Origin: Bradyrhizobium sp. Ec3.3
GTDB taxonomy: Bacteria; Pseudomonadota; Alphaproteobacteria; Rhizobiales; Xanthobacteraceae
DNA length: 59,692 bases
Direction: 5' to 3'
Assembly: GCF_000472925.1 (NCBI RefSeq)
Contig: NZ_AXAS01000053.1
Span: 1-59,692, forward strand
Positions within the stretch are counted from its first letter, which is position 1; the number at the start of each line of letters is the position of its first letter. Shown here piece by piece: positions 1 through 7,830 of the stretch. Below the pieces are notes generated by a model. It was given only the letters and a program-made list of their open reading frames with translations. It did not search any database and had not been told where the DNA came from. The position numbers were made by a program, and so were the translations under genes.

Positions 1-129
1 GACGAAGCTATTGTCTGCAAAGTGTGAGGCTGTCATGCTGCTCCTGCCTTGTTCACGAGGCAGGGCCGGCGCCTGGATCGTCAAACGTGCGGCCAGCACT
101 TGCTACCGTCCGGGTGTCCGGCCCTTCAA

Positions 130-468
130 TCAATCAAGGCGGGGTGCGAGATCCCGACGGTCGCTGAGACCTCCCATAAACCTCGCAACGCCCGCCTCGA
201 CCCCACCATACGTGAGGCACCCAGACTTACGACCATATTCGCCAGCATGCGTACGGAGCACTCCATCGAGAACGTAGATTCCGTGTAAGCAACTGTGCCA
301 GTGCGATATGGTGGTGTAACCGGCGGGGTATTTGATCTTCCAGATCGCCACACCTGTCTTTTCATCGACCTTGCAAGTCTTAAGCGGGAGCTTGCCGTTG
401 ATCTCCGGGACATCCAGAATATCCCAGGCGATCTTGTTGGTATCGAGCGCGAAGTAACCATCGTTCAT
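130..468 (-). CDS. Cupin-like small protein at the end of the nitrilase cluster
   Basis: About 112 residues, starting at an ATG 106 bp after the flavin monooxygenase gene. The middle resembles a cupin/ChrR-type beta-barrel, with a metal-binding-like HWHSCLHGIYVLDG segment followed by a THAGEYG motif. The last 30 residues (YGGVEAG to the stop) do not continue the expected cupin strands, so the C-terminus may be truncated or frameshifted. It lies in the same direction as the nitrilase operon but behind a hairpin (501-525), so it may be expressed at a lower level. The cupin fold is a motif-level judgement; no substrate can be assigned. Confidence 0.5.
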   Translation of the reverse strand: MNDGYFALDTNKIAWDILDVPEINGKLPLKTCKVDEKTGVAIWKIKYPAGYTTISHWHSCLHGIYVLDGVLRTHAGEYGRKSGCLTYGGVEAGVARFMGGLSDRRDLAPRLD

Positions 469-500
469 TGCAGGTCTCCTGTTAGACGCGGGTTGGGGTT

Positions 501-525
501 GCGAGGAGACGGCTGTTCTCCTCGC
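501..525 (-). terminator. Hairpin between monooxygenase and cupin genes
   Basis: A perfect 9-bp inverted repeat (gcgaggaga / tctcctcgc) with a 7-nt loop sits between the two leftward genes. No T-run follows in the direction of transcription, so it may be a processing or attenuating hairpin rather than a full intrinsic terminator. Confidence 0.4.
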
Positions 526-574
526 CATTCATCTTGTCCGTGACTGTTGACGGCCAGTATTCGCGCAAGCGGGG

Positions 575-1879
575 CTACACGGCTACCCTCGCTGCATATT
601 GCGAGACCTCGCGCCGGCCGGCTTGATGCGTGTCGGCGTGCGATTCGTTCGATCGCTCTTTGATGTGATTTGCAACAAACTCTGCATCTCGCCCGATGCC
701 AACAAACCGGCCCGAGCCCCAAGTGTAGAGCCACGGCAGTCCAATCACATAAGCGCCGTCGACCGACGTGATGCCTCGCTTGTGGGTTGGATAACCCGTA
801 CCGTCAAACATCGGCAGGTCGACCCAGGACCAGTCGGACCGGAAGCCGGTCGTCCAGATGATGCTGGTGATGCCGCTCGCTGCGAGATCGAGCTCCGTCG
901 GTGCCGCAGTGGGAGTCCACACCGGTTCATAGTGAGGCGTCACAGGCGCCGCGATTCCATTCTTTGCGATGTGCTCGTCTATCAGTCGGCAGATGCCATT
1001 ATAGACCCGATCGGCATTGTCGAGATTGGTCTGAAGATCATCGCCAAGCTGCAATCTGGTTCCGCGGCCATCCCTGAGGCGGCCGTAGAGCTTCATGCCT
1101 TCGAGGGCGAACTTGCGCAGGTCGACGTCGCGGCCGCCGTCCCGGCCGGTCAGGTAGTGGTTGGCGTTCCTGCGAACACCTTCCTTGAGCGAGTGCTGCT
1201 CGACCGGCAGGTCATACTGGCCGAGATCGTCGAGCCAGTCGACCGCGTCCCGGCCCCGATAGAAGCGCGGGCACCGCGGCGCGCTGCCGACGGCGAGATG
1301 CACCTTGCGGCCTGCCAGATGCAGATCTTCGGCGATCTGACAGCCCGACTGTCCGCTGCCCACCACGAGGATCTCGCCGGGCGGCAACTGATCCGGATTG
1401 CGGTAGGCCGAGGAGTGGATCTGGGTGATCGCGGAATCGAGCCGCTCCGCAAACGGCGGTACTTTCGGGACGTGATAGCCGCTGACGGCCAGCACGACGC
1501 GATCCGCGGCGATCTCGCCGGCTGTCGTCTCGAGCATGAAGCCGCGACCGGATTGCCTGAGACGCGTGACGGCGACACCTTCGCGAACCGGCGCACAGGT
1601 GTGCCTGGCAAAATCCTCGATATAGGAGACGATCTCGTCGCGCAGCATGAAGCCGTGCTGGTCCTTGCCGGCATAGGGAAAGCCTGGAAGCTGGCACTGC
1701 CAGTTCGGCGTGACCAGGCAGAACGCGTCCCAGCGCTGCGTCTTCCAGGAATGGGCGATGGTGTTCTTTTCCAGCACGACATGCCCGATGCCATGCTTCT
1801 TGAGCTGCGCGCTCATCGCAAGGCCGGCCTGGCCGCCGCCGATCACGACGACCGGATAGTGGGTGTGGAGATCAGACAT
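575..1879 (-). CDS. nitH: MSMEG_0569-type flavin-dependent monooxygenase (NitH-like)
   Basis: 434 residues, resembling flavin-containing monooxygenases. The FAD-binding GGGQAG lies at residues 14-19 and the second dinucleotide (NADPH) motif GSGQSG at 174-179. A glycine-rich C-terminus is typical of the MSMEG_0569 family. It should oxidise a small nitrogen- or carbon-containing substrate in the cytoplasm using NADPH and O2. It is the eighth gene of the leftward nitrilase cluster, 12 bp after the MSMEG_0570-type gene. In the Nit1C cluster linked to cyanide assimilation, a flavoprotein monooxygenase of this type occupies the same terminal position. The reaction itself is not known to me. Confidence 0.85.
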   Translation of the reverse strand: MSDLHTHYPVVVIGGGQAGLAMSAQLKKHGIGHVVLEKNTIAHSWKTQRWDAFCLVTPNWQCQLPGFPYAGKDQHGFMLRDEIVSYIEDFARHTCAPVREGVAVTRLRQSGRGFMLETTAGEIAADRVVLAVSGYHVPKVPPFAERLDSAITQIHSSAYRNPDQLPPGEILVVGSGQSGCQIAEDLHLAGRKVHLAVGSAPRCPRFYRGRDAVDWLDDLGQYDLPVEQHSLKEGVRRNANHYLTGRDGGRDVDLRKFALEGMKLYGRLRDGRGTRLQLGDDLQTNLDNADRVYNGICRLIDEHIAKNGIAAPVTPHYEPVWTPTAAPTELDLAASGITSIIWTTGFRSDWSWVDLPMFDGTGYPTHKRGITSVDGAYVIGLPWLYTWGSGRFVGIGRDAEFVANHIKERSNESHADTHQAGRREVSQYAARVAV

Positions 1880-1891
1880 GATCAGCTCCTG

Positions 1892-2179
1892 CTATTCTTC
1901 AAACGAGACGATGGTGACGGATGCGCTAGGCGTGGCCTCGAATTGGGCTGCCGTTGCTTCGATCCGGGCGAGCTGCCCGAGCGCGCGCGAGCAGAGAAAT
2001 CCGTATTTTTCGCGAACACGCTCGGCCGCGATGGTCAGCGCGGTGCGGCTCCGTCCGCGGAATTCGGTGAGCGAATAGGTCGCGCCGGCGACGAAATGAT
2101 CCTTGATGACGAGCGAGGGCGAATAGCAAGCCTCGATCCGCTCATCGGGCCAGCGCACGTTGAAGTGCATCTCAGGCAT
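1892..2179 (-). CDS. nitG: MSMEG_0570-type small protein (NitG-like)
   Basis: 95 residues if started at the ATG at 2179, which overlaps the stop of the glycosyltransferase gene by 8 bp; this translational-coupling arrangement decided the start. The protein begins MPEMHFNVRWPD and has a compact alpha/beta pattern with no signal peptide or membrane segment. Family members are known only from nitrilase-containing clusters of this type and have no described activity. Its constant position between the glycosyltransferase and the flavoprotein suggests a partner or accessory role; that is inference. Confidence 0.8.
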   Translation of the reverse strand: MPEMHFNVRWPDERIEACYSPSLVIKDHFVAGATYSLTEFRGRSRTALTIAAERVREKYGFLCSRALGQLARIEATAAQFEATPSASVTIVSFEE

Positions 2180-3338
2180 AGTGCACCTCGCGCATGTCCT
2201 GATAGGTCGCCATGTGAGCCTTGGCGGTGCGACTCCAGTCATGACGCCGGGCAACCCTGGCACCATTCGCGATCAGGCGCGAACGCAGCGGTTCGGCAAG
2301 CGCGCCGAGGACGGCATCCGCGATCGAGCCCGCGTGATGCGGATCGCACCAAGCAACATCGCCGGGGCCGAGATATTCCGTGAAAGGTGCGATGTGCGAC
2401 ACCACCGCCGGCACGCCGCTGGCCATCGCTTCCAGCACGGCAAGGCCAAAGCCTTCGCGCAAGGACGGGAACACCAGTGCATCGGCCAGGCGATAAAGCG
2501 ACGGCATTTCGGCATCCACCAGCGGACCGGTCTCGATCACCGCATCAGCTGGCAGTCCGGCATCCCGGAGCCGTGACTTGAACTGCTGCCTGTAGAGGTC
2601 GTGGTCGAGGAGCGAAGCACCGCCAGCGATGACGAGCTGCGCGGACCGGTGCATGGCGTGCACCTGCCGGAAGGCATCGAGAATGCCGAGTGTATTCTTG
2701 CGCTGCTCGACGCCGCCGATCGAGAGCAGGATCGGGCCTGTGCGAAGGCCGAGCCGGGCGCGCAGCACCTGGTCGGAGGGTGTCGAGACGGCCGAATAGC
2801 GCGCCGTATCGACGCCATTGCCGACCAGCGCCGCCGCGCGGGACATCTCCACCTTCAGTTGCTCCTGCCAGAACCGGCTGACGACGAACAGGCCGTCGGC
2901 ATGGACGATCGCGCGACGGTCGAGCTCGCAGAGCCGCTCGTCCCTGAATGCATCGATGTGATGAACGGTACGGACATAGCGCTGAATCAGGCCGCGCTGC
3001 TTCAGCGTCGCAAGTGCATTGCCGGAAATTCCGTCCTGGGCGTGGAAGACGTCGTACTGCCGATGCGCCAGATTCTCGAAATGCCTGACATAGTCGGCAA
3101 TGCGCGTTTCGACCATCGCAACGACGTCGCCCGAGGCGAGCGATGCAGGCACCGAGCGCGTCGAGGCAACGGTGCGGCGGAAGAAGCCTTTGCCTGCAGG
3201 GTCGGGCGCATGCACGACCGGCCTATGGCCGAGGCGCGCCAGAGCGTCCGCAAGCCCGAGCGCGTGGACCACGCCCCCCCGTGGATTGGTCGAGTGCGTG
3301 AGGATCGCGATGCGAAGCCGGGACGAACCACCGCTCAT
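2172..3338 (-). CDS. MSMEG_0565-type GT4 glycosyltransferase
   Basis: 388 residues with a GT-B fold. The N-terminus shows the NPRGGVVHALGLADAL acceptor-domain start. The C-terminal half carries the nucleotide-sugar-binding signature FPSLREGFGLAVLEAMASG (near residues 293-311), including the EGFGL motif of GT4 retaining transferases. It presumably transfers a sugar from an activated donor to an unknown small acceptor. It starts in an ATGA overlap with the AIR-synthase-like gene and overlaps the next gene by 8 bp, so all three are translationally coupled. A glycosyltransferase is present in the mycobacterial-type version of this cluster but not, as I recall, in the pseudomonad Nit1C set. Confidence 0.85.
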   Translation of the reverse strand: MSGGSSRLRIAILTHSTNPRGGVVHALGLADALARLGHRPVVHAPDPAGKGFFRRTVASTRSVPASLASGDVVAMVETRIADYVRHFENLAHRQYDVFHAQDGISGNALATLKQRGLIQRYVRTVHHIDAFRDERLCELDRRAIVHADGLFVVSRFWQEQLKVEMSRAAALVGNGVDTARYSAVSTPSDQVLRARLGLRTGPILLSIGGVEQRKNTLGILDAFRQVHAMHRSAQLVIAGGASLLDHDLYRQQFKSRLRDAGLPADAVIETGPLVDAEMPSLYRLADALVFPSLREGFGLAVLEAMASGVPAVVSHIAPFTEYLGPGDVAWCDPHHAGSIADAVLGALAEPLRSRLIANGARVARRHDWSRTAKAHMATYQDMREVHYA

Positions 3339-4330
3339 GCCACGCTCCGTTGCGGGCTGCTCTGGCGAGGCGCACAGCCGATCAGCGGCTGCTCCGAAAA
3401 ATCCCAGACCGTTGCGCGGCCAGAAGCTGTGCGAATGTCGACGGTCGCTCCAGTGGCAACCTCCCCGATGTCCGCTGCCGCGATGCCGCGCCGCTGAAAG
3501 CGCGAAAGGGTCTCATCGACGTATTCGGGCTTCACCGACAGGAGATAGCCGAAGCTCGGGAACGTAAGCAGCCAGCGTTCGAGCGGTGCACCGGCGGGAA
3601 TCGGAATCGCATCGACATCCAGCGTGATGGCAACCTGCGAGCACTCGGCGAGCATCGCGGCAGTCCCGACGACACCGCCCTGGCTGATGTCCTTGGCGGC
3701 AAGCGCAAGCCCGTCCTCGGCGATGGATGGCAGGATCTCCAGATCGCCCCGCAATCGTTCCGCCGGCGCGTCGGTGGCGGCCTCCCAGTTCGCGAACGGC
3801 TCGCGGTAGCGGCCGCGCAGATCGATCGCCGCGATGAGCTTGTCGCCGGGCCTGGCGTCGAAGCTGGTGAGAAGCCGCCTGGCGCGGCCGAGGATCGCGA
3901 CGGCAAACTGGCTTTGGCTGCTTCGAACGTTGGTATGCCCACCGATGACAGGCACACCGAAGGTCTTTGCGGCGGCCTTCAATCCTTCGAGAATGGGCGC
4001 GGCGTTGTCCGCACCATTGGACCAGATCGCATTGACGATGGCGGTCGGCCGCCCACCCATCGCGGCGACGTCGGAGATGTTGACCATGGCGCCGCACCAG
4101 CCGGCAAACCAGGGGTCGGCGGCGACGAATTCGTTCATGAAGCCTTCGATGGCGAACAGAGTATAGCCGTCGCCATCCGGGATCGCCGCGCAATCATCGC
4201 CCACCGAGATGGCGTCGCTGCCCGACAGGTCGAGCGCGGCCGCAACAGCCGCGATGTCGGCCTTGGCGGCGATGCCGCGGCTTTGGCGGAGCCTTTCAGC
4301 GAGGCTTGTGAGTGCGGCGTCCGTCAGCAT
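3335..4330 (-). CDS. nitF: sll0787-type AIR synthase-like protein (NitF-like)
   Basis: 331 residues of the PurM/ThiL/SelD ATP-binding fold. GDDCAAI (44-50) and NISDVAAMGG (84-93) correspond to the phosphate- and metal-binding segments of that superfamily. A late SQGG loop and a long C-terminal alpha/beta half follow. The family probably uses ATP to activate an amide or carboxylate; the substrate is unknown. It lies 2 bp after the acetyltransferase stop and overlaps the glycosyltransferase by ATGA. It is not the purine enzyme itself: it belongs to the nitrilase-cluster subfamily. Confidence 0.85.
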   Translation of the reverse strand: MLTDAALTSLAERLRQSRGIAAKADIAAVAAALDLSGSDAISVGDDCAAIPDGDGYTLFAIEGFMNEFVAADPWFAGWCGAMVNISDVAAMGGRPTAIVNAIWSNGADNAAPILEGLKAAAKTFGVPVIGGHTNVRSSQSQFAVAILGRARRLLTSFDARPGDKLIAAIDLRGRYREPFANWEAATDAPAERLRGDLEILPSIAEDGLALAAKDISQGGVVGTAAMLAECSQVAITLDVDAIPIPAGAPLERWLLTFPSFGYLLSVKPEYVDETLSRFQRRGIAAADIGEVATGATVDIRTASGRATVWDFSEQPLIGCAPRQSSPQRSVA

Positions 4331-4332
4331 GA

Positions 4333-4881
4333 TCAGGCCGCCAGCTTTGCGAGCGACAGGAAGCCGGTTTCGGGCGTCCGGAACGGCGGGTAGTGATCAA
4401 GGTCGGCCTCCATGCGATGGTGCGGCCGGCCATGAAGCTCGAATTCACCGAGCGAGCGCCAATGCATGTGCTGGAACAGGAGAGCATTCTGGCTCTGCAC
4501 GTTGGCGAGGAAGCGGCGGCAGCCGCGCGCATGGGCGGAGGAGACGGCAAGCCGGATCAGGCCTGCGCCAACGGCGCTGAGCCGGCGATAGCTCTTTTCA
4601 ACGGCAAGGCGAGAGCCCCACCAGACATCCGCCTCGTGCTCATCGGCGTGAATGCGCACGGTGCCGACGACATCGTCCTCGACCACACCAAGCAGTGACA
4701 CCGCCACGAGCGGAATGGCGACGTCGTCGACTGGGTCGCGATCATCGCCCGCGAACACGTGCTGCTCCTCGCAGAAGACCTTGCGCCGCAAAGCGGTTGC
4801 GGCAGCTCGTTCCCACGCTTCGGTTGCGAATTTGACCTGGAATTCGGGCGCGACGAACGGTTTGAACGGCTCGAACATCAT
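4333..4881 (-). CDS. nitE: MSMEG_0567-type GNAT N-acetyltransferase (NitE-like)
   Basis: 182 residues with a GNAT fold. The central stretch VEKSYRRLSAVGAGLIRLAV matches the acetyl-CoA pyrophosphate-binding motif in position, though with an atypical R/Q-x-x-G-x-G/A loop. The sequence starts at an ATGATG that overlaps the radical SAM gene's stop. Family members occur in the nitrilase cluster and are predicted to acylate a small molecule made or used by neighbouring enzymes. The acyl donor and acceptor are unknown. Confidence 0.8.
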   Translation of the reverse strand: MMFEPFKPFVAPEFQVKFATEAWERAAATALRRKVFCEEQHVFAGDDRDPVDDVAIPLVAVSLLGVVEDDVVGTVRIHADEHEADVWWGSRLAVEKSYRRLSAVGAGLIRLAVSSAHARGCRRFLANVQSQNALLFQHMHWRSLGEFELHGRPHHRMEADLDHYPPFRTPETGFLSLAKLAA

Positions 4882-6008
4882 GCGCTTGCTCCGCGCTCAT
4901 AGGTGGAGAGGGCCGAGCAGGCGCCGCATTTGCCGCAGCCTGCCTTGATGTCGGTTGCGCGCAAGCCGCCAGCGCGAAGCATGTCGGCGAGCGGACGCAG
5001 GATCTCGTGCATGAACGCCGGAGACGGCGTCGGATGGCTCTCCAGCGGCGTGCCGGCGATCGGCACGAACGGCACGACGAAGGGATAGACGCCGATATCG
5101 ATGAGCCGGCGGGATATCGAGAGAATCTCGGAAGGCTCATCGCCAAGCCCGGCAAGGATGTAGGTCGAGACCTGGCCACGGCCGAAGACCGGGACGGCAG
5201 CAGAGAAAGCGTCCATATAGGCCTCGATCGACACCTGCGCCTTGCCCGGCATGATCCTTTGGCGCACGGCGGGCCCGATGACTTCCAGATGCATGCCGAG
5301 TGCGTCGACGCCTGCCTCCTTCATGCGCCGGAACCAGGCGAAATCATCCGGCGGTTCGCATTGCGCCTGGATCGGCAGGTCGATGGCGGCTTTGACGGCC
5401 TGCGCACTCTCCGCAAGGATGCTGGCGCCGCGGTCGGACGTATGCGGCGTGCCCGTCGTCATCACCATGTGGCGCACGCCGTCAAGCTCGGCAGCCGCCT
5501 TGGCGACTTCGGCAAGCTGCGCCGGCGTCTTGCGCTCGACCGTACGTCCCGCCGCGAGCGACTGCCCGATGGCGCAGAACTGGCAGGTCTTGGTGCGGCT
5601 CTGGTAGCGAATGCAGGTCTGGAGCACGGTGGTTGCGAGGACGTCGCGCCCGTGCAGGGTGGCAATCTTCCAATAGGGAACGCCGTCCCCGGTCGTGCGG
5701 TCGTAGAATTTGGGCCGCAGCGGGAACGAGACGTCGGCGAGCACGACGCCATCGCGCGAGATGCGGCTGCGCCCAACCTCGTCCGGCCGCTCGACGAGAT
5801 AGGGACTCTCGAAGGCCGGCGCATTGTGGACCGGAATCATCACGGTCGCGCCGTCGATCGTGAATGGCGTGTGATCCGACGGCCCAGCACCGCCGCGGCG
5901 GCCTGTCGCCCCGGTCTTGGGATCAGCGAGCCGAACCCCGAAGGACTGCAACTCGTTGATCAGTTGCTCGGTCGGCATCGCCTTGAATTGCGGCATCTGC
6001 GGTCTCAT
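4878..6008 (-). CDS. nitD: MSMEG_0568-type radical SAM protein (NitD-like)
   Basis: 376 residues. The cluster-binding cysteines are C132, C142 and C145, a CX9CX2C spacing instead of the usual CX3CX2C. A second cysteine group, C358/C361/C364 (GCGKCGAC), lies 13 residues from the C-terminus and could hold an auxiliary iron-sulfur cluster or metal. TIM-barrel features (MVMTTGTPH, MHLEVIG, AGLGDEP) follow in order. GGGAG 9 nt before the ATG supports the chosen start, which lies 86 bp inside the end of the nitrilase gene. It should generate a 5'-deoxyadenosyl radical to modify a small substrate, identity unknown. Confidence 0.85.
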   Translation of the reverse strand: MRPQMPQFKAMPTEQLINELQSFGVRLADPKTGATGRRGGAGPSDHTPFTIDGATVMIPVHNAPAFESPYLVERPDEVGRSRISRDGVVLADVSFPLRPKFYDRTTGDGVPYWKIATLHGRDVLATTVLQTCIRYQSRTKTCQFCAIGQSLAAGRTVERKTPAQLAEVAKAAAELDGVRHMVMTTGTPHTSDRGASILAESAQAVKAAIDLPIQAQCEPPDDFAWFRRMKEAGVDALGMHLEVIGPAVRQRIMPGKAQVSIEAYMDAFSAAVPVFGRGQVSTYILAGLGDEPSEILSISRRLIDIGVYPFVVPFVPIAGTPLESHPTPSPAFMHEILRPLADMLRAGGLRATDIKAGCGKCGACSALSTYERGASA

Positions 6009-6978
6009 CTGATTGGTCTCCCGGAATGGGCATGAGGCGGTTCGGGTGAAAGCCGTGTATGGGGCGCGCGGGTCGGTCGTTCAGCACCAGCGAAAGCAGC
6101 TCCGGCCGGGCGTAGTGGCCGACCGAGTCCATCATCCGCTTGCGCTTGGTGATCAGTGCGAGGTCGAGATCGGCGACGAGGATTCCCTCGCCGCTGGTCA
6201 AGGGCGGCACCAAATGGTTGCCTTCCGGCGATACGATCGCGGTCATGCAGCCGCCGCGCAGGCCTTTGCGCAGGCCTTCCTCGGGCGAGATCTTGGCAAT
6301 CTGCTCCTCGGTCAGCCAGCCGGTGGCGTTGACGACGAAGCAACCGCTTTCCAGCGCATGATGCCGGATCGTCACCTCGATCTGGTCGGCAAAGATCTGT
6401 CCGACCAGCGATCCCGGAAACTGGGCCGCATGGATTTCTTCATGCTGGGCCATCAACGCGTAGCGGGCGAGCGGGTTGTAGTGCTCCCAGCAGGCCAGCG
6501 CGCCGACCCGGCCGACCGCGGTCTCCACCACCTTCAAACCGGCGCCATCACCCTGGCCCCAGATCATGCGCTCGTGGAATGTCGGTGTGATCTTGCGGCG
6601 CTTCAGCACAAGCGCGCCGTTGGCGTCGAACACGAGCTGTGTGTTGTAGAGCGAACCGTGATCGCGCTCGTTGACGCCGAGCACGATCACCATGGCATGA
6701 CGCTTGGCCGCCTGCGCGATCGCGTCGGTGACGGGGCCGGGCACGACGACGGCATTGTCGTAGAGCTGGATGTGCTCGGCGCCGCTCAGAACCGGCGGAC
6801 GGACAAAGGAGAAATAGGGGTACCAGGGAACGAACGTCTCCGGAAAAACGGCGAACTGGACTCCCTTGCCGGCCGCCTCCACGATGGCCGCCAGAATCCG
6901 GTCGACCGTTCCGGTCGGCGTGTCCAGATCCGGCGCGATCTGAATCGCGCCGGCTCTGATCGTGCGCTTCGCTGTCAC
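5923..6978 (-). CDS. nitC: Nit6803-type aliphatic nitrilase (NitC-like)
   Basis: 351 residues of the carbon-nitrogen hydrolase superfamily. The catalytic triad is visible: E47 in FPETFVPWYP, K129 in KRRKITPT and C163 in ACWEHYNP. The enzyme hydrolyses a nitrile to carboxylic acid and ammonia in the cytoplasm; the family acts on aliphatic and arylaceto-type nitriles. The last 29 codons run over the start of the radical SAM gene in another frame, yet the total length still matches the family. Association with the other nit genes, not homology alone, supports a role in cyanide or nitrile assimilation. Confidence 0.93.
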   Translation of the reverse strand: MTAKRTIRAGAIQIAPDLDTPTGTVDRILAAIVEAAGKGVQFAVFPETFVPWYPYFSFVRPPVLSGAEHIQLYDNAVVVPGPVTDAIAQAAKRHAMVIVLGVNERDHGSLYNTQLVFDANGALVLKRRKITPTFHERMIWGQGDGAGLKVVETAVGRVGALACWEHYNPLARYALMAQHEEIHAAQFPGSLVGQIFADQIEVTIRHHALESGCFVVNATGWLTEEQIAKISPEEGLRKGLRGGCMTAIVSPEGNHLVPPLTSGEGILVADLDLALITKRKRMMDSVGHYARPELLSLVLNDRPARPIHGFHPNRLMPIPGDQSDETADAAIQGDADRATDQRVAVLRGSAR

Positions 6979-7016
6979 TGTGCTCCTCCCTCGTCCGTCG
7001 CGCGAGCCAACCGAGG

Positions 7017-7499
7017 TCAGACGGTCCAGGTGTGGATCATGAACGCGTCGTCCCGGCGGTGAAGCAGGATGAGATCGAGCACATCGAGCGGATTGATCGG
7101 CCGGATTCCGGGAATGAGCGACGGCTCGCCATGGCCGTAGAGCGCTTGCAGCGCGAACCGGCAGGCATAGACCTTGCCGCCTTCATCCATGAATTTTGCG
7201 AGCTGGTTGTTGAAGTTCTGCGCGCCGGGGAACGCTTCGTCGCCGATCTTCGGGAAGCCGCGCTGAATGCCGAGCGTGACGCCGGGCCCGTAAAGCAGGA
7301 CCGACGTCTCAAAACCCTTCCGCTTGAGGCGCAGTGCCTGAAGAATGTTGACGAGGCCGATGGAGCCCTCGAACGCGACGGTGTGGAAGGTGACCAGCGC
7401 CTTCTCACCCGGCTTTGCTTTGACGTCCTCGAAAACCTTCTCTTCATAGTCGACAAGAAAGTCGCCCTTCTGACGCGCGGGCATGTTCACTGCTGGCAT
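7017..7499 (-). CDS. nitB: MSMEG_0572/Sll0783-type nitrogen starvation response protein (NitB-like)
   Basis: 160 residues from the ATG at 7499. AGGAGG lies 5 nt before that ATG, which decides against a GTG six bases further upstream. The protein has a DsrE-like alpha/beta pattern (VTFHTVAFEGSIGLVNILQALRLKRKG, then LLYGPGVTLG) and a conserved cysteine in KVYACRFALQAL. Cyanobacterial relatives are induced by nitrogen starvation; the molecular function is not known. It is the first gene of the leftward operon, 38 bp before the nitrilase. Confidence 0.85.
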   Translation of the reverse strand: MPAVNMPARQKGDFLVDYEEKVFEDVKAKPGEKALVTFHTVAFEGSIGLVNILQALRLKRKGFETSVLLYGPGVTLGIQRGFPKIGDEAFPGAQNFNNQLAKFMDEGGKVYACRFALQALYGHGEPSLIPGIRPINPLDVLDLILLHRRDDAFMIHTWTV

Positions 7500-7830
7500 A
7501 GACACCTCCTGTTCACGTCCGGGCCTCCCGGATCGAGATCAGGTTTTGCAATCAACGTGCCAAGCGGTGTTCTGCACTACAAATCATCACAACATACAAT
7601 TTGCATTCAATTATGCAGTCATTGTTGACTGGAGACCTGACTGGATTTGAATATGCTTGCGCTATGTTTGAAAAATCCTGCCTGAAAATGCTGAGCAGCG
7701 CGCTCGATCGTTGTGCAACCCGCTCAGACAGGCCGCCTCTCCAGGGCACCAATAAAGTGCGATGCGATTGCGTTTATGCTTGCAACAATATACAGTCAAT
7801 TCTGCTGACGTTATCTCCCGGGACTGAGCA
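7500..7830. promoter_or_regulatory. Divergent promoter region between the nit operon and its MocR-type regulator
   Basis: A 331-bp AT-richer gap separates the two divergent genes and must hold both promoters. It contains a small palindrome, TGCAT-6-ATGCA (7602-7617), and two direct copies of TATGCTTGC (7652-7660 and 7775-7783). Proteins of the MocR family often bind direct or inverted repeats in such gaps, so these are candidate operators. I see no convincing -10/-35 pair. Confidence 0.35.

Noticed and set aside
599..2383. Long open frame opposite the flavin monooxygenase and its neighbours (594 codons)
   Set aside because: High-GC shadow of the genes on the other strand; amino-acid composition is Arg/Asp/Gly-rich with no family motif.
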